From the NCBI GenBank assembly GCA_934511465.1, contig CAKSWG010000002.1, positions 1 through 64,000 on the forward strand: 64,000 nucleotides of DNA, read 5' to 3'. The notes under the pieces are model-generated. The model was not told the DNA's origin, did no database searches, and saw nothing but the letters and a program-made list of their open reading frames with translations. Source of the stretch: an uncultured Faecalibacterium sp. Its GTDB lineage: Bacteria; Bacillota; Clostridia; Oscillospirales; Ruminococcaceae. This document shows positions 49,172 to 57,741 of this stretch, in pieces. Made by a program: the position numbers and the translations under genes. The stretch's first letter is position 1. Each line of letters starts with the position of its first letter.

Positions 49172-50626
49172 GTGTCAACACCACTTTTCGAGACGCTTCA
49201 TATTACGTCTGACGTATCCGTTATCGTGGTATCGGTGGCACTCATGCTGATCTCAGGCTTTGCCATGACCCGCATCACCAAGCGTCTGCGGCTGCCCAAC
49301 GTTACCGCCTATATCGTCGCCGGTATTCTGATCGGCCCCTATTGCTTCAACCTGATCCCTGCCCGGATCGTGGGCGGCATGAGCTTTATTGCCGATATTG
49401 CACTGGCATTCATCGCGTTCAGCACCGGCGAGTTCTTCAAGTTCTCTACCCTGAAAAAAAGCGGCCCCAAGGTTCTGATCATCACCGTCATGGAAGCCTG
49501 CCTTGCTTCCATTCTGGTGTTTATCGTGGTCTACTTTATTCTGGGTCTGGAGCTGAACTTCTCCATTGTGCTGGCGGCGCTGGCCTCTGCTACGGCACCT
49601 GCCTCCACCGTTATGACCATCCGGCAGACCCATGCCAAGGGCGACTTTGTAGAGACCCTGCTGCAGGTGGTGGCACTGGATGACGTGGTGGGTCTGCTGG
49701 CTTACAGCATTGCCATCTCGGTGGCACTGGCTTCCATGACCGGCACTTTTCAGGCCGGTCACATCGTCAAGCCCATCGTTCTGAACATTGCCGTGTTCCT
49801 GCTGGGCGGTCTGTTCGGCGTGTTCCTCAAGCTGCTGCTGCACAAGCGTTCCACCGATAACCGCCTGATCGTTTCTGTGGCACTGCTGTTTGCCTTCTGC
49901 GGCATCTGTGCCGTGTTTGATGTGTCCCCCCTGCTGGGCTGTATGTCCATGAGCATGGTCTACATCAACCTGACGGACGACGAGCGGCTGTTCAAGCAGT
50001 TGAACTACTTCAATCCCCCCATCCTGCTGCTGTTCTTTGTCCGCTCTGGTGTCAACTTCAACCTCAGCGCACTGGTGAACAGCTCCGAGAGCATCGGCTC
50101 CGTGTCCCTGCTCCACATCGGCGTGGTCTACTTCCTTGTCCGTATCATTGGCAAGTATGCAGGCGCATTTATCGGCTGTGCCATTGCCGGTAAGGACAAG
50201 CTGGTTCGCAACTATCTGGGTCTTGCCCTGATCCCGCAGGCTGGTGTTGCCATCGGTCTGGCAGCAATGGGTGCCCGTACCCTCGGCGGCGAGACTGGCA
50301 ACATTCTGGAGACCGTCATTCTGGCTTCCAGCGTTCTGTACGAGCTGATCGGTCCTGCCTGTGCAAAGCTTTCCCTCTACCTGTCCAAATCCTACTCCAA
50401 TAAGCTGGAGGAGATCGTTGAGATCCCGGAGGAGGAAGGGGCAGAGCAGAAGACTGAGCTGGAGCTGCTGATCCAGCGCATCCAAGCCATTCAGGAAGAG
50501 CTGCCGAAGCACGACGACCCCTTCTATGAGGACGAAAAGGCATTCTCCGAAGCCGCTGAAGAACACTATGCCATGACGGGGATTCCCAATCCCAATCTGT
50601 ACAGAAGAAAGAGGGGAGCATATTGA
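49172..50626 (+). CDS. Kef-type cation:proton antiporter (CPA2)
   Basis: A 484-residue membrane protein with about 12 helices; residues 425-484 form an acidic cytoplasmic tail. Motifs include ITKRLRLPNVTAYIVAGILIGP, split here as RLRLPNVTAYIVAGI plus LIGPY, then STGEFFKFSTLKK and LASATAPASTVMTIR. The ion-binding region follows as VVALDDVVGLLAYS with its Asp pair. It should exchange Na+ or K+ for protons. GTG is the start, with AAAGGAGAAA eight or so bases upstream. The next gene starts inside its stop (TTGA overlap). Confidence 0.88.
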   Translation: MSTPLFETLHITSDVSVIVVSVALMLISGFAMTRITKRLRLPNVTAYIVAGILIGPYCFNLIPARIVGGMSFIADIALAFIAFSTGEFFKFSTLKKSGPKVLIITVMEACLASILVFIVVYFILGLELNFSIVLAALASATAPASTVMTIRQTHAKGDFVETLLQVVALDDVVGLLAYSIAISVALASMTGTFQAGHIVKPIVLNIAVFLLGGLFGVFLKLLLHKRSTDNRLIVSVALLFAFCGICAVFDVSPLLGCMSMSMVYINLTDDERLFKQLNYFNPPILLLFFVRSGVNFNLSALVNSSESIGSVSLLHIGVVYFLVRIIGKYAGAFIGCAIAGKDKLVRNYLGLALIPQAGVAIGLAAMGARTLGGETGNILETVILASSVLYELIGPACAKLSLYLSKSYSNKLEEIVEIPEEEGAEQKTELELLIQRIQAIQEELPKHDDPFYEDEKAFSEAAEEHYAMTGIPNPNLYRRKRGAY

Positions 50627-51363
50627 AACAGTTATCCTTGTTTGCATTGGCTGATCCCATTGCAAAAATGCTGGGCAGCTGGTCGGTGGAGCTTACCACC
50701 TATTCCATCCTGCTCCGCCTTGTGACCGTCATCATCCTGACCTCCATCATCGGCTGCGAGCGTTCCAGCAAGCGGCACTCCGCAGGTCTGCGTACCTTTG
50801 TGCTGGTGTCCTTCTCCTCCTGCGTAGCCATGATCCTGGACCTGTATCTGATGCAGGAATACCGCATCGGTCTCCCGCTTCTTTCCAGTGCCACCATTAT
50901 CTCCGCTGCCATGCTTTCCGGCAACTCCATCGTGTTCAGCTCCCGGAGCCAGATCAAGGGTCTGACCACCTCCGCTGCTCTGTGGTTTTGCGGCTTCCTT
51001 GGCTTTGTCATCGGTGCCGGACAGTACACCCTGAGCATCATCGTGTATGTGCTGTTCCTGTGCATCCTCACATGGTTCCCGTCCATTGAGGTGTACCTGA
51101 ACAACCGCTCCAACCATTTCGAGATCCATCTGGAGCTGAAGAACAGCAACTACCTGCGCGATTTCGTTACCGTCAGCCGTCAGCTTGGCCTGCGGATCGA
51201 CGACATCGAGGCGAATCAGGCGTATGTGGGTTCCGGTCTGAGCGTGTACACCATCACCTTCACCATCTTCAGTGCAGAGCTGAAAAAGTACAAGACCCAC
51301 CGGGAGATCATTCAGGCACTGAGTTCGCTGGATTACATCTATCACATCGAGGAACTGCGTTAA
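50623..51363 (+). CDS. MgtC/SapB-family membrane protein
   Basis: A 246-residue membrane protein. LLRLVTVIILTSIIGCERSS and SAGLRTFVLVSFSSCVAMI are the MgtC signature (R-L-x-A-x-x-x-G-x-x-x-G-x-E-R; A-G-L-R-T). About five helices are followed by a roughly 80-residue cytoplasmic ACT-like domain (FEIHLELKNSNYLRDFV). TTG is the start, overlapping the antiporter stop and preceded by GAGGGGAGC. MgtC proteins are linked to magnesium and membrane energy stress. Confidence 0.83.
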   Translation: MKQLSLFALADPIAKMLGSWSVELTTYSILLRLVTVIILTSIIGCERSSKRHSAGLRTFVLVSFSSCVAMILDLYLMQEYRIGLPLLSSATIISAAMLSGNSIVFSSRSQIKGLTTSAALWFCGFLGFVIGAGQYTLSIIVYVLFLCILTWFPSIEVYLNNRSNHFEIHLELKNSNYLRDFVTVSRQLGLRIDDIEANQAYVGSGLSVYTITFTIFSAELKKYKTHREIIQALSSLDYIYHIEELR

Positions 51364-51390
51364 GCGGTTTGTGCAGAAAGAGGGTTCCAC

Positions 51391-51999
51391 ATGATTAAAA
51401 ACATCGTATTTGATATGGGAAACGTTCTGGTTCGGTTTGACCCGGAGCTGTTTATGGACCGCTATTCCCTCACCGGCGAGGACCGCAGGCTGATCCGCAA
51501 CGAGGTGTTCCGCTCGGTGGAGTGGACCATGCTGGACCGGGGCGTGATCGACGAGGAGATCGCAGAGCAGCGCATCCTGCCCCGCCTGCCGGAGCGTCTG
51601 CACGATGCAGCCCGTGGGCTGATCGAAACGTGGGATGACCCCATCGTGCCGGTAGAGGGAATGCTGGAGCTTTTGCAGGCACTGAAAGCAAAGGGCTACC
51701 GGCTCTACCTGCTTTCCAACGCTGCCACCCGCCAGCCCATCTACTGGGCACGGGCAGAGGCCAGCAAGCTGATGGACGGTGCCCTGATCTCCGCAGAGGT
51801 CAAGCTGCTGAAGCCCGACCCGCAGATCTACCGCACCTTCCTGCACAAGTTCGCCCTTCGCCCGGAGGAATGCGTCTTTATTGACGATACGCCCATCAAC
51901 GTGGAGGGCGCACTCTACGAAAATATGGCAGGCATCGTGTTCAACATGGATGTTGCTGCCCTTGCCGAGAGCCTGCACGCTCTGGGCGTGGAATGGTAA
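51391..51999 (+). CDS. HAD-superfamily hydrolase (subfamily IA)
   Basis: A 202-residue phosphatase-like protein. Motif I is IVFDMGNVLVRFD, with the second Asp replaced by Gly-Asn (DxGxV type). Motif II is YLLSNA, the Lys is in EVKLLKPDPQIYRTFL and motif IV is CVFIDDTPINVEGA. This is the YihX/epoxide-hydrolase-N-like class, acting on small sugar phosphates. AGAGGG precedes the start 27 bases after the MgtC-like gene. Confidence 0.88.
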   Translation: MIKNIVFDMGNVLVRFDPELFMDRYSLTGEDRRLIRNEVFRSVEWTMLDRGVIDEEIAEQRILPRLPERLHDAARGLIETWDDPIVPVEGMLELLQALKAKGYRLYLLSNAATRQPIYWARAEASKLMDGALISAEVKLLKPDPQIYRTFLHKFALRPEECVFIDDTPINVEGALYENMAGIVFNMDVAALAESLHALGVEW

Positions 52000-52021
52000 G
52001 GTTTTGATTGGAGAAATGCTT

Positions 52022-52213
52022 ATGATGATCTGGATCGGTTTGATGCTTTTGATTTGTGCCGGATTCTCCGCTTATGCGGGGGCATCCCAGTTGGAACAGG
52101 CAAAACAGCGTGCAAAGTGTTCTCTGGACGCTTTCACAGAACGAAGAAACGGGGTAAGCTGCATCTGTCTGGCGATCCTGTTCGTGATTCTTGGAATTGG
52201 CATCAACCTGTGA
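52022..52213 (+). CDS. Small two-helix membrane protein
   Basis: A 63-residue protein with hydrophobic segments at about 3-20 (IWIGLMLLICAGFSAYAG) and 45-62 (ISCL-like LAILFVILGIGI), joined by a charged loop. The family is unknown. GGAGA lies eight bases before the chosen ATG; the ATG six bases earlier is also possible. It is probably the last gene of the antiporter-HAD unit. Confidence 0.6.
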   Translation: MMIWIGLMLLICAGFSAYAGASQLEQAKQRAKCSLDAFTERRNGVSCICLAILFVILGIGINL

Positions 52214-52345
52214 CAGCGCATTTTTCCTGAACCTTTTCGCTTCTTCCAAGGCCGGTTGATGGGTCTTGCTGCTGGACCCTCACAGCGATAGTCCATCGGC
52301 GGTTTTGAAAGATAAATCTCCTTCATTTTCATTTTCTGCTTAACG

Positions 52346-52393
52346 GCAGCAATAAGAGCGGGGCCTTGCAAAAGGCTCCGCTCTTATTGTTGC
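52346..52393. terminator. Strong inverted repeat, likely terminator
   Basis: GCAGCAATAAGAGCGG and CCGCTCTTATTGTTGC pair almost fully around GGCC-type inner arms. T residues after it are few. The flanking 52214-52345 and 52394-52560 stretches show no gene. From about 52453, the sequence matches the upstream region of the second esterase copy at 59.37 kb. Confidence 0.55.
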
Positions 52394-52575
52394 AGCATAG
52401 CATTCCTGCAATCATCACGCTTCCGTGATGGCTACACCCTCCTACGATGCAGGCAAGGGTTTGGGATTTCCCAACAAGCCCTGCTTGCTGCGAATGCGAA
52501 CACTTTTTTGAATTGCAAAATGATTTTTCAGTTGCTATACTGGGCTTATCAAAGTTTTTTCGGGAGGATGCCGCT

Positions 52576-53259
52576 GTGACTGCACAGACAATACAAATCA
52601 GGAACCGACCTTGCCGCATTTACGGCGAAGCCCATGCAGAATACCTGCTGCTCCAAATGACCGGCGAGCACGAGCTGCAAAGCATGGAAAATGAGGTTGC
52701 CGCTATTGCACAAAGCAGCCGGAATTTTCTGTTTGCGGCCGTGCCCGTGGAAAGCTGGAACGATGCACTTTCTCCGTGGAAGTCTCCTGCCGTGTGGGGG
52801 AAGCAGGGTTTCGGTGGCAATGCTGCGGACACCCTGCGCTTTCTGACAGAACAGGTCATCCCCACGCTGAAACAACAGTTTGAACTCTCGGAGAACGTCA
52901 AAATCATTCTGGGCGGCTACTCGCTGGCAGGATTGTTTTCGCTGTGGGCATCCACCCAGATAAATCTGTTCTACGGTGTCGCCGCCGCTTCTCCCTCGGT
53001 GTGGTTCCCGGGCTGGATGGAGTTTGAACAGCGGCACCCGATACAGACGCAGCACATTTATCTGAGCCTTGGTGACAAGGAAGAGCACAAGAAAAACGCT
53101 GTCATGGCTGCGGTGGGCAATAACATCCGCACCCTGCACAGCCGACTTGCAGAGCGTAGCACAGATTGCACGCTTGAATGGAACAGCGGCGGGCACTTCA
53201 AAGACGCCGATTTGCGCACGGCGAAAGCATTTCGGTGGGTGATGGCGGAACACACATGA
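52576..53259 (+). CDS. Alpha/beta-hydrolase esterase, intact copy
   Basis: A 227-residue putative esterase. The nucleophile elbow is LGGYSLAGLFSLW (Ser near 117), the acidic residue may be in SLGDKEEH, and the His is in SGGHFKDADLRTA. It resembles the Fes/esterase D-like group. GTG is the start, with GGGAGG nine bases upstream. It overlaps, by ATGA, the start of a DUF188 gene that here is cut off after eight codons. A near copy with a frameshift lies at 59.5-60.2 kb. The substrate is unknown. Confidence 0.82.
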   Translation: MTAQTIQIRNRPCRIYGEAHAEYLLLQMTGEHELQSMENEVAAIAQSSRNFLFAAVPVESWNDALSPWKSPAVWGKQGFGGNAADTLRFLTEQVIPTLKQQFELSENVKIILGGYSLAGLFSLWASTQINLFYGVAAASPSVWFPGWMEFEQRHPIQTQHIYLSLGDKEEHKKNAVMAAVGNNIRTLHSRLAERSTDCTLEWNSGGHFKDADLRTAKAFRWVMAEHT

Positions 53260-53294
53260 CCATTTTGATCGATGCCGATTCTCCCGCGGGCTAA
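53256..53294 (+). pseudogene. Truncated DUF188 (YaiI/YqxD-like) gene start
   Basis: The frame reads MTILIDAD, the same as the intact gene at 60.2 kb, then changes to SPAG and stops. The break at about 53279 is exactly where a sequence repeated at 53533 begins. It marks a recombination joint. Confidence 0.8.
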
Positions 53295-53670
53295 GCAACA
53301 GCAACGGGTTGCGTTTGCTGATTTTTCCGCAGCCCCTTGGCAGGGCTTTGAAAAATCAGAACGCTGCCCCAACAACTCCTCCCTGTTTCTGCCACAGGCA
53401 GCGGTCGTCGTCGTTGCACTGGGCTGATTGCTTGCGGCCTGCGGGCCGCCGCCCTGTTCTCATCCTCACCATCTAGCCGCAAAAAAGGCACCAGCCTGAG
53501 CTGATGCCTTTTGTTGGCGGAGATGGTGGATATTCTCCCGCGGGCTAAGCAACAGCCCGCAGGGCTGATTGCTTGCGGCCTGCGGGCCGCCGCCCTGTTC
53601 TCATCCTCACCATCTAGCCGCAAAAAAGGCACCAGCCTGAGCTGATGCCTTTTGTTGGCGGAGATGGTGG
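53279..53670. repeat. Nested direct repeats left of the integrated element
   Basis: TTCTCCCGCGGGCTAAGCAA occurs at 53279 and again at 53533. A 109-bp unit occurs at 53421-53529 and 53562-53670; both copies include a tRNA-type terminator and end in the 15-base tRNA-Ser 3' end TGGCGGAGATGGTGG. The stretch 53300-53420 also has the arms CTGATTTTTC/GAAAAATCAG. There is no gene. Confidence 0.85.
53622..53653 (-). terminator. Former tRNA-Ser terminator
   Basis: On the minus strand AAAAGGCATCAGC pairs with GCTGGTGCCTTTT, followed by TT. It directly follows the displaced tRNA 3' end, as the original terminator would. Confidence 0.75.
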
Positions 53671-53715
53671 GATTCGAACCCACGTGCCCGATTAAGGACA
53701 AAACGATTTCGAGTC
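53656..53715 (-). repeat. attL: displaced 3' end of tRNA-Ser
   Basis: This 60-bp stretch is identical to 63299-63358, covering the tRNA from the CCA end to the anticodon region. It diverges right after GATTTCGAGTC, where crossover likely occurred. Confidence 0.92.
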
Positions 53716-53970
53716 TTTGAAATTGTTGGATGAAGCTGGTCCCTCGCGGCTGTCATTGGCAGCTGAGGGCATTCTTGCAACCTCCAAAAAGGCACGTCAC
53801 ACCGCAATTTGCAGGCGAAAATCAGCCACTTTTTGCGAAATGACGTTAGAAAAAGCCTTTTTCACACGGGGCGTCAACGGCTGCATTTCAGGTGTAGTTG
53901 TGTTAGATGTCCGTTAGAATTATGCAGTGCTGCCGTTGCTGTGCCAGCTCACAGCAGGCTTCCCTGTCTG

Positions 53971-54010
53971 AACGCAGCGTTTCCCGAAAGCCGGGAGATG
54001 CTGCGTTTTC
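53971..54010 (+). terminator. Hairpin upstream of the rep-like gene
   Basis: AACGCAGC and GCTGCGTT enclose a GGG/CCC-containing loop, followed by TTC. It may be an attenuator or terminator in the leader. The stretch 53716-53970 contains no convincing gene. Confidence 0.5.
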
Positions 54011-54043
54011 TCTTGCCCGCATTGGGCTGAAAGGGAAGCCGCC

Positions 54044-54925
54044 ATGTCAACATTCCGCGTCAATAAAAACGTCAACTACACCGTTATGAGCAACCACCAC
54101 CTGCAGGATAAGAGGCTGTCCCTGAAAGCCAAGGGACTGCTGTCCTATATGCTCTCCCTGCCGGACGATTGGGATTACAGCCTGAAGGGACTGACCGTTG
54201 GTTGCAAGGATGGTCTGGACAGTGTACGCACCGCTGTTCTGGAACTGGAAGAACACGGCTACGTCCGCCGTCAGAAAGTCCGCAATACCAAAGGGCAGAT
54301 CATCGACTACGATTATCAGGTCTATGAATCGCCTGTTGAGGACGCTCCTGCCGTTCCCGGCAAGGAAGGCGGGCCATCGAACCCGTCCGCATCCAAAAGT
54401 CCGAAAAGCCGCATGAAGCCTTGTTCTTCACCATTTTTGGATTTTCCAAATTTGGCTGAGCCCAATTTGGAAAAGGCAACGCAACAAAATACTAATAAAC
54501 AAAATACTAAAAGACAAAGTACTAATCTATCAGGGCCGACAGGCGAATCCGCAGATTTTGACCAGATGGAAGCACAGGTACGGGAGGAGTTTCGGGAACG
54601 TTTGGAGATCGACACCCTTGCCCAGCGGTACGACCCCGACAAGCTGGAGGAACTGCTGGACAACATTGTGGAGATGTACTGCTGTCCTCGGCAGACCCAG
54701 TATGTCGGCAAGCAGCCGCAGACCACCAAAGCCATCCGGCTGCGGCTGGACAAGCTGACCAGCCAACACATTGAGTACATCTTCGATGTGATGTCCAACA
54801 CCACCCAGCCCATCAAGAACATCATGGCCTATCTGCGCACCACCATCCTGAACGCACCCACCACGATGGAGCACTACTATCAGGCGCAGGGCAACTGGCT
54901 GACCGCGCAGAGCCGGAAGAAGTGA
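54044..54925 (+). CDS. Helix-turn-helix replication-type protein (DUF6017-like)
   Basis: A 293-residue protein of the sort carried by Tn916/Tn1549-like elements. Residues 1-90 are a winged-helix domain (VMSNHHLQDKRLSLKAKGLL, YSLKGLTVGCKDGLDSVRTAV). Residues 110-165 are a low-complexity Asn/Lys/Ser linker. Residues 170-290 are a helical DnaD/DUF6017-like domain (PDKLEELLDNIVEMYCC, IKNIMAYLRTTILNAP). It likely binds DNA in replication or control of the element. AAAGGGAAGCCGCC precedes the start. Confidence 0.75.
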   Translation: MSTFRVNKNVNYTVMSNHHLQDKRLSLKAKGLLSYMLSLPDDWDYSLKGLTVGCKDGLDSVRTAVLELEEHGYVRRQKVRNTKGQIIDYDYQVYESPVEDAPAVPGKEGGPSNPSASKSPKSRMKPCSSPFLDFPNLAEPNLEKATQQNTNKQNTKRQSTNLSGPTGESADFDQMEAQVREEFRERLEIDTLAQRYDPDKLEELLDNIVEMYCCPRQTQYVGKQPQTTKAIRLRLDKLTSQHIEYIFDVMSNTTQPIKNIMAYLRTTILNAPTTMEHYYQAQGNWLTAQSRKK

Positions 54926-54980
54926 GCACCGTTTTCCACAAAGACCGCAAAACACGTTGAAAATACAAAGGAGAATTTCC

Positions 54981-55355
54981 ATGAAGAACACGAACACTGT
55001 CCGCACCGAGATCCATTACGCACAGGTTGGGGAGTATCAGCTGCCCCTGCTCACCCTGCCGCAGACCAATGATTCCGAACCGCTGGGCAAATATGGCCGG
55101 ATGCGGCTGGCCTACCTCAAAACCCAGCGCCCTGTGCTGTATCACCAGATGCTGCTGAACGGTACGCTCTGGCCGTATTTGCAGGATGCCCAGAAAACGG
55201 CCTGCGCGTGGCTGGAACGCACGATGACCACTCTGTTAGGCAAGTACCCCGCGCCGGACAAAGAGCGCGCACAGCTTCTCTGGGTGGCGCACATGAACGG
55301 GCTGAAAGCGCAGGCTGAAGAGGTAGTGGTAAGGGAAGTCGTGTATGCAGAATGA
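54981..55355 (+). CDS. tnpV: TnpV-family transposon protein
   Basis: A 124-residue protein. YQLPLLTLPQTNDSEPLGKYG, then RMRLAYLKTQRPVLYHQMLLNG and WVAHMNGLKAQAEEVV match TnpV, a small accessory protein of Tn4451-type and other clostridial mobile elements with no known activity. The start at 54981 follows AAAGGAGAA. Its presence supports a mobile origin. Confidence 0.82.
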   Translation: MKNTNTVRTEIHYAQVGEYQLPLLTLPQTNDSEPLGKYGRMRLAYLKTQRPVLYHQMLLNGTLWPYLQDAQKTACAWLERTMTTLLGKYPAPDKERAQLLWVAHMNGLKAQAEEVVVREVVYAE

Positions 55356-55427
55356 TTCCTGATAGCATCTGAACGGTATCAAAAGCCGATATTTTAGATT
55401 TTATTCTTGATTTTTGCGGAATATTTG

Positions 55428-55475
55428 CAAATTTCAAAATCAAAATTTGACTTTCCGTCCAGAATAGAGTACACT
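55428..55475 (+). promoter_or_regulatory. Promoter with overlapping palindrome for the AAA/RloB genes
   Basis: TTGACT (55447-55452) and TACACT (55470-55475) have a 17-base spacer. CAAATTT (55428-55434) and AAATTTG (55443-55449) form an inverted repeat reaching into the -35, a possible repressor site. Confidence 0.7.
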
Positions 55476-55506
55476 GGATTCAGAAAATCATCTGGGAGGA
55501 ATCGCG

Positions 55507-56691
55507 ATGCTGCTTCAATTTTCAGTCACCAACCACCGCTCCATCAAGGACACGGCTATTATCAGCTTGAAAGCATCTACGGATAAAAGTCTGCCTGATT
55601 GCCTGATTTCGCCGGACGAGAAGAAACAGCTTGTACCTGTGCTGGCACTGTACGGCGCAAATGCAGCCGGGAAGAGCAATGTTCTCCATGCTCTCCTGCT
55701 CATGCGGGAAATGGTCTGCGGCCGATATGCCAAGCTGCTGAAGGGTGAACCGCTTCCGCAGGAACCGTTTGCTTTTACCAATCAGCCTACACAGCCGACC
55801 AGCTTTGAAGCCATCTATTTTTATGGCGGCATCAAGTATGCCTATGGGTTCTCGTTTAACAAGTCCAAAGTCCTGACCGAATATCTCTATCACTGGCCGA
55901 ATGGCCGGGAAGCGTTGATTTTTTCCAGAGAGGGAAGCAGCTACCAATTTCGCGAAAACGTCCAAGAACAGCTTACACTTTCTGGACGAACCGCCGAAAA
56001 TCGTCTGTACCTATCCAGTTCCAACGAGTGGAATTGTCCGCAGACCGAGAAGGCATATCTGTGGTTTTTTGAAAAACTGACAGGATTTATGGGAACAGAA
56101 ATGCGGCTGGATGCCACATTGTCTGCCATCCGGCAGGGCGGCTCTGAAAAGAGTCGTATCCTGCATGAAATGCTGTATGCAGACCTCGGTATCAAGGACA
56201 TCCGCATCACTGGCTCCAAAGAAGAGCCTATCATTTCCGCATTGCACACCCTCGATGCCGAAGATGGCGCATCAAGGGGCTTCTGGCTTCCATTGGGGCA
56301 GGAATCCGTTGGTACACAGCGGTTCTTCTCCCGCATCGGTATGTGGCTTGCCGCACTGGAATCCGGGTCTGTTCTGGTGGTAGACGAGATCGAATCCAGT
56401 ATGCACCCGCTGCTGACAAGGCATCTAATCGAGATGGTGCAGGATGCCGCTATCAATACAAACCATGCACAACTCATCTTTACAACACACGATACCGGAC
56501 TTCTCGACCTGACGTTGCTGCGGCGCGATCAGATTTGGTTTGCTGAGAAGAATGAAAAGACCATGCAGACCGGTATTTATGCCCTGACCGAGTTTTCTCC
56601 CCGGAAAGGTGAGAATATCTCCAAGGGCTATTTACAAGGTCGCTACGGTGCGATTCCGTTCATTGGAGGTAATGCGGCATGGGCAGAATAA
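55507..56691 (+). CDS. AAA-family ATPase (RloA/AbiLi-like)
   Basis: A 394-residue SMC/OLD-like ATPase. QFSVTNHRSIKD is the typical N-terminal strand, Walker A is YGANAAGKSNVLHALLL (about 49-65) and Walker B VLVVDEIESSMHPLLTRHL (about 290). The H-loop is IFTTHDTGLLD. The middle carries the AAA_21 lid. There is no TOPRIM part in this protein; it comes with the next gene, which overlaps it by 13 bp. Together they look like AbiL-type or RloAB anti-phage pairs. GGGAGGAATCGCG precedes the start. Confidence 0.87.
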   Translation: MLLQFSVTNHRSIKDTAIISLKASTDKSLPDCLISPDEKKQLVPVLALYGANAAGKSNVLHALLLMREMVCGRYAKLLKGEPLPQEPFAFTNQPTQPTSFEAIYFYGGIKYAYGFSFNKSKVLTEYLYHWPNGREALIFSREGSSYQFRENVQEQLTLSGRTAENRLYLSSSNEWNCPQTEKAYLWFFEKLTGFMGTEMRLDATLSAIRQGGSEKSRILHEMLYADLGIKDIRITGSKEEPIISALHTLDAEDGASRGFWLPLGQESVGTQRFFSRIGMWLAALESGSVLVVDEIESSMHPLLTRHLIEMVQDAAINTNHAQLIFTTHDTGLLDLTLLRRDQIWFAEKNEKTMQTGIYALTEFSPRKGENISKGYLQGRYGAIPFIGGNAAWAE

Positions 56692-57302
56692 AAGAGATCA
56701 GCCGCAAGTCTGCTCACACCAGAAAGCGCAACCCGGTGGTGTATCTCATCTGTGAGGGCAGTGAAACCGAGATCCGCTATTTCAAACGTTTCCGCAGTCG
56801 AGGATGCAATATTGACATTATCCCGATTTCTTCGCAGTATAAGTCCGCTGACAGGCTTGTGCAGAAAGCCAAGGCAACGATGGGCAATAATCCATACTAC
56901 CCGGAAGATGGCGATTCCATCTGGTGTGTGTTTGACCGTGACGATAACTCCAACGAAGTTCTTCTGCGTGCCAAACAGTCCGCTCAAAAGGAAGGCTATC
57001 ATTTGGCCTACTCTAACCCATCTTTCGAGTTGTGGTTCCTACTGCACTTTGTAAATCAACAGGCAGAGGTCGAGGATTGTCAGTCATTGATTCGATTACT
57101 GAAACAGCCGGGCAGACTTTCTGATTATGAGAAAAACAAGGATTACTTTGACGGTTTGAAGCCTTTGCAGATTACTGCAATTCAGCGAGCTAAAACTCGT
57201 GCTAATCAGGTTCAGAAGCAAGGTATCGAGCCGATTTCAAGGCAAAGTAACCCGTTGACAACGGTTTGGGAACTGGTAGAGTATTTGAACTCTAAAATTT
57301 GA
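56679..57302 (+). CDS. rloB: RloB-like TOPRIM-type protein
   Basis: A 207-residue protein. YLICEGSETEIRYFKRF supplies the catalytic Glu, and SIWCVFDRDDNSNE the Asp-x-Asp, as in TOPRIM nucleases. SNPSFELWFLLHF is the RloB signature. AbiLii and RloB belong to this family. It probably cleaves nucleic acid when triggered by the ATPase during phage infection, which is inference. It ends before a hairpin shared with other genes. Confidence 0.87.
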   Translation: MGRIKEISRKSAHTRKRNPVVYLICEGSETEIRYFKRFRSRGCNIDIIPISSQYKSADRLVQKAKATMGNNPYYPEDGDSIWCVFDRDDNSNEVLLRAKQSAQKEGYHLAYSNPSFELWFLLHFVNQQAEVEDCQSLIRLLKQPGRLSDYEKNKDYFDGLKPLQITAIQRAKTRANQVQKQGIEPISRQSNPLTTVWELVEYLNSKI

Positions 57303-57311
57303 AAATACAGC

Positions 57312-57352
57312 AAAGCCCACAGGACAGATTTTATACCAGGCCTGTGGGCTTT
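57312..57352. terminator. Hairpin between RloB and ASCH genes
   Basis: AAAGCCCACAGG pairs with CCTGTGGGCTTT around a 17-base loop, the same stem as the terminator at 40.9 kb. T runs are short, so termination may be partial. Confidence 0.6.
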
Positions 57353-57363
57353 GCATATATATA

Positions 57364-57741
57364 TTATGATTCTTTTAGGTATATAAAGGACTGCGGCACA
57401 TGAGTAATGCCATAGTCTTTTAATGTCTTTGGCTTTTTATACGCTTTAACGTTCTTGAGCTTATAGGCCACTGCTACTTCTCTGTTTTTATAGTATTCTC
57501 TGAAAAAAGATACCGGAATACCTGAACCTTGTTTCGTCTTTTTCCAAATCTCAGTAGGTGACCCTACTAAAATATCTTCAATTTCTGCTTCTCCTACAAC
57601 TTGACTTTGGGGAGCAGTTGCATAAAATATGATTTTCCTTATATCATCACGACATTTTCGAGTTCGGAATTCATATTTTTTTGTTCCTTCAATAATCATT
57701 TCTGCATATTGAGGTTTAATCGATAATAACATTGCTGACAT
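57364..57741 (-). CDS. ASCH/PUA-like domain protein
   Basis: A 125-residue protein of the ASCH fold (RNA-binding, PUA-like). LLSIKPQYAEMIIEGTKKYEFR is the family's N-terminal signature. IIFYATAPQSQVVGEAEIEDI and GSPTEIWKKT follow. AT-rich codon use differs from the window average, a sign of recent transfer. The start lies inside the end of the preceding GNAT gene, so the two are coupled. Confidence 0.82.
   Translation of the reverse strand: MSAMLLSIKPQYAEMIIEGTKKYEFRTRKCRDDIRKIIFYATAPQSQVVGEAEIEDILVGSPTEIWKKTKQGSGIPVSFFREYYKNREVAVAYKLKNVKAYKKPKTLKDYGITHVPQSFIYLKES

Noticed and set aside
53717..53917. 66-codon frame at the left end of the element
   Set aside because: No ribosome site, no recognisable protein, begins at the att junction.
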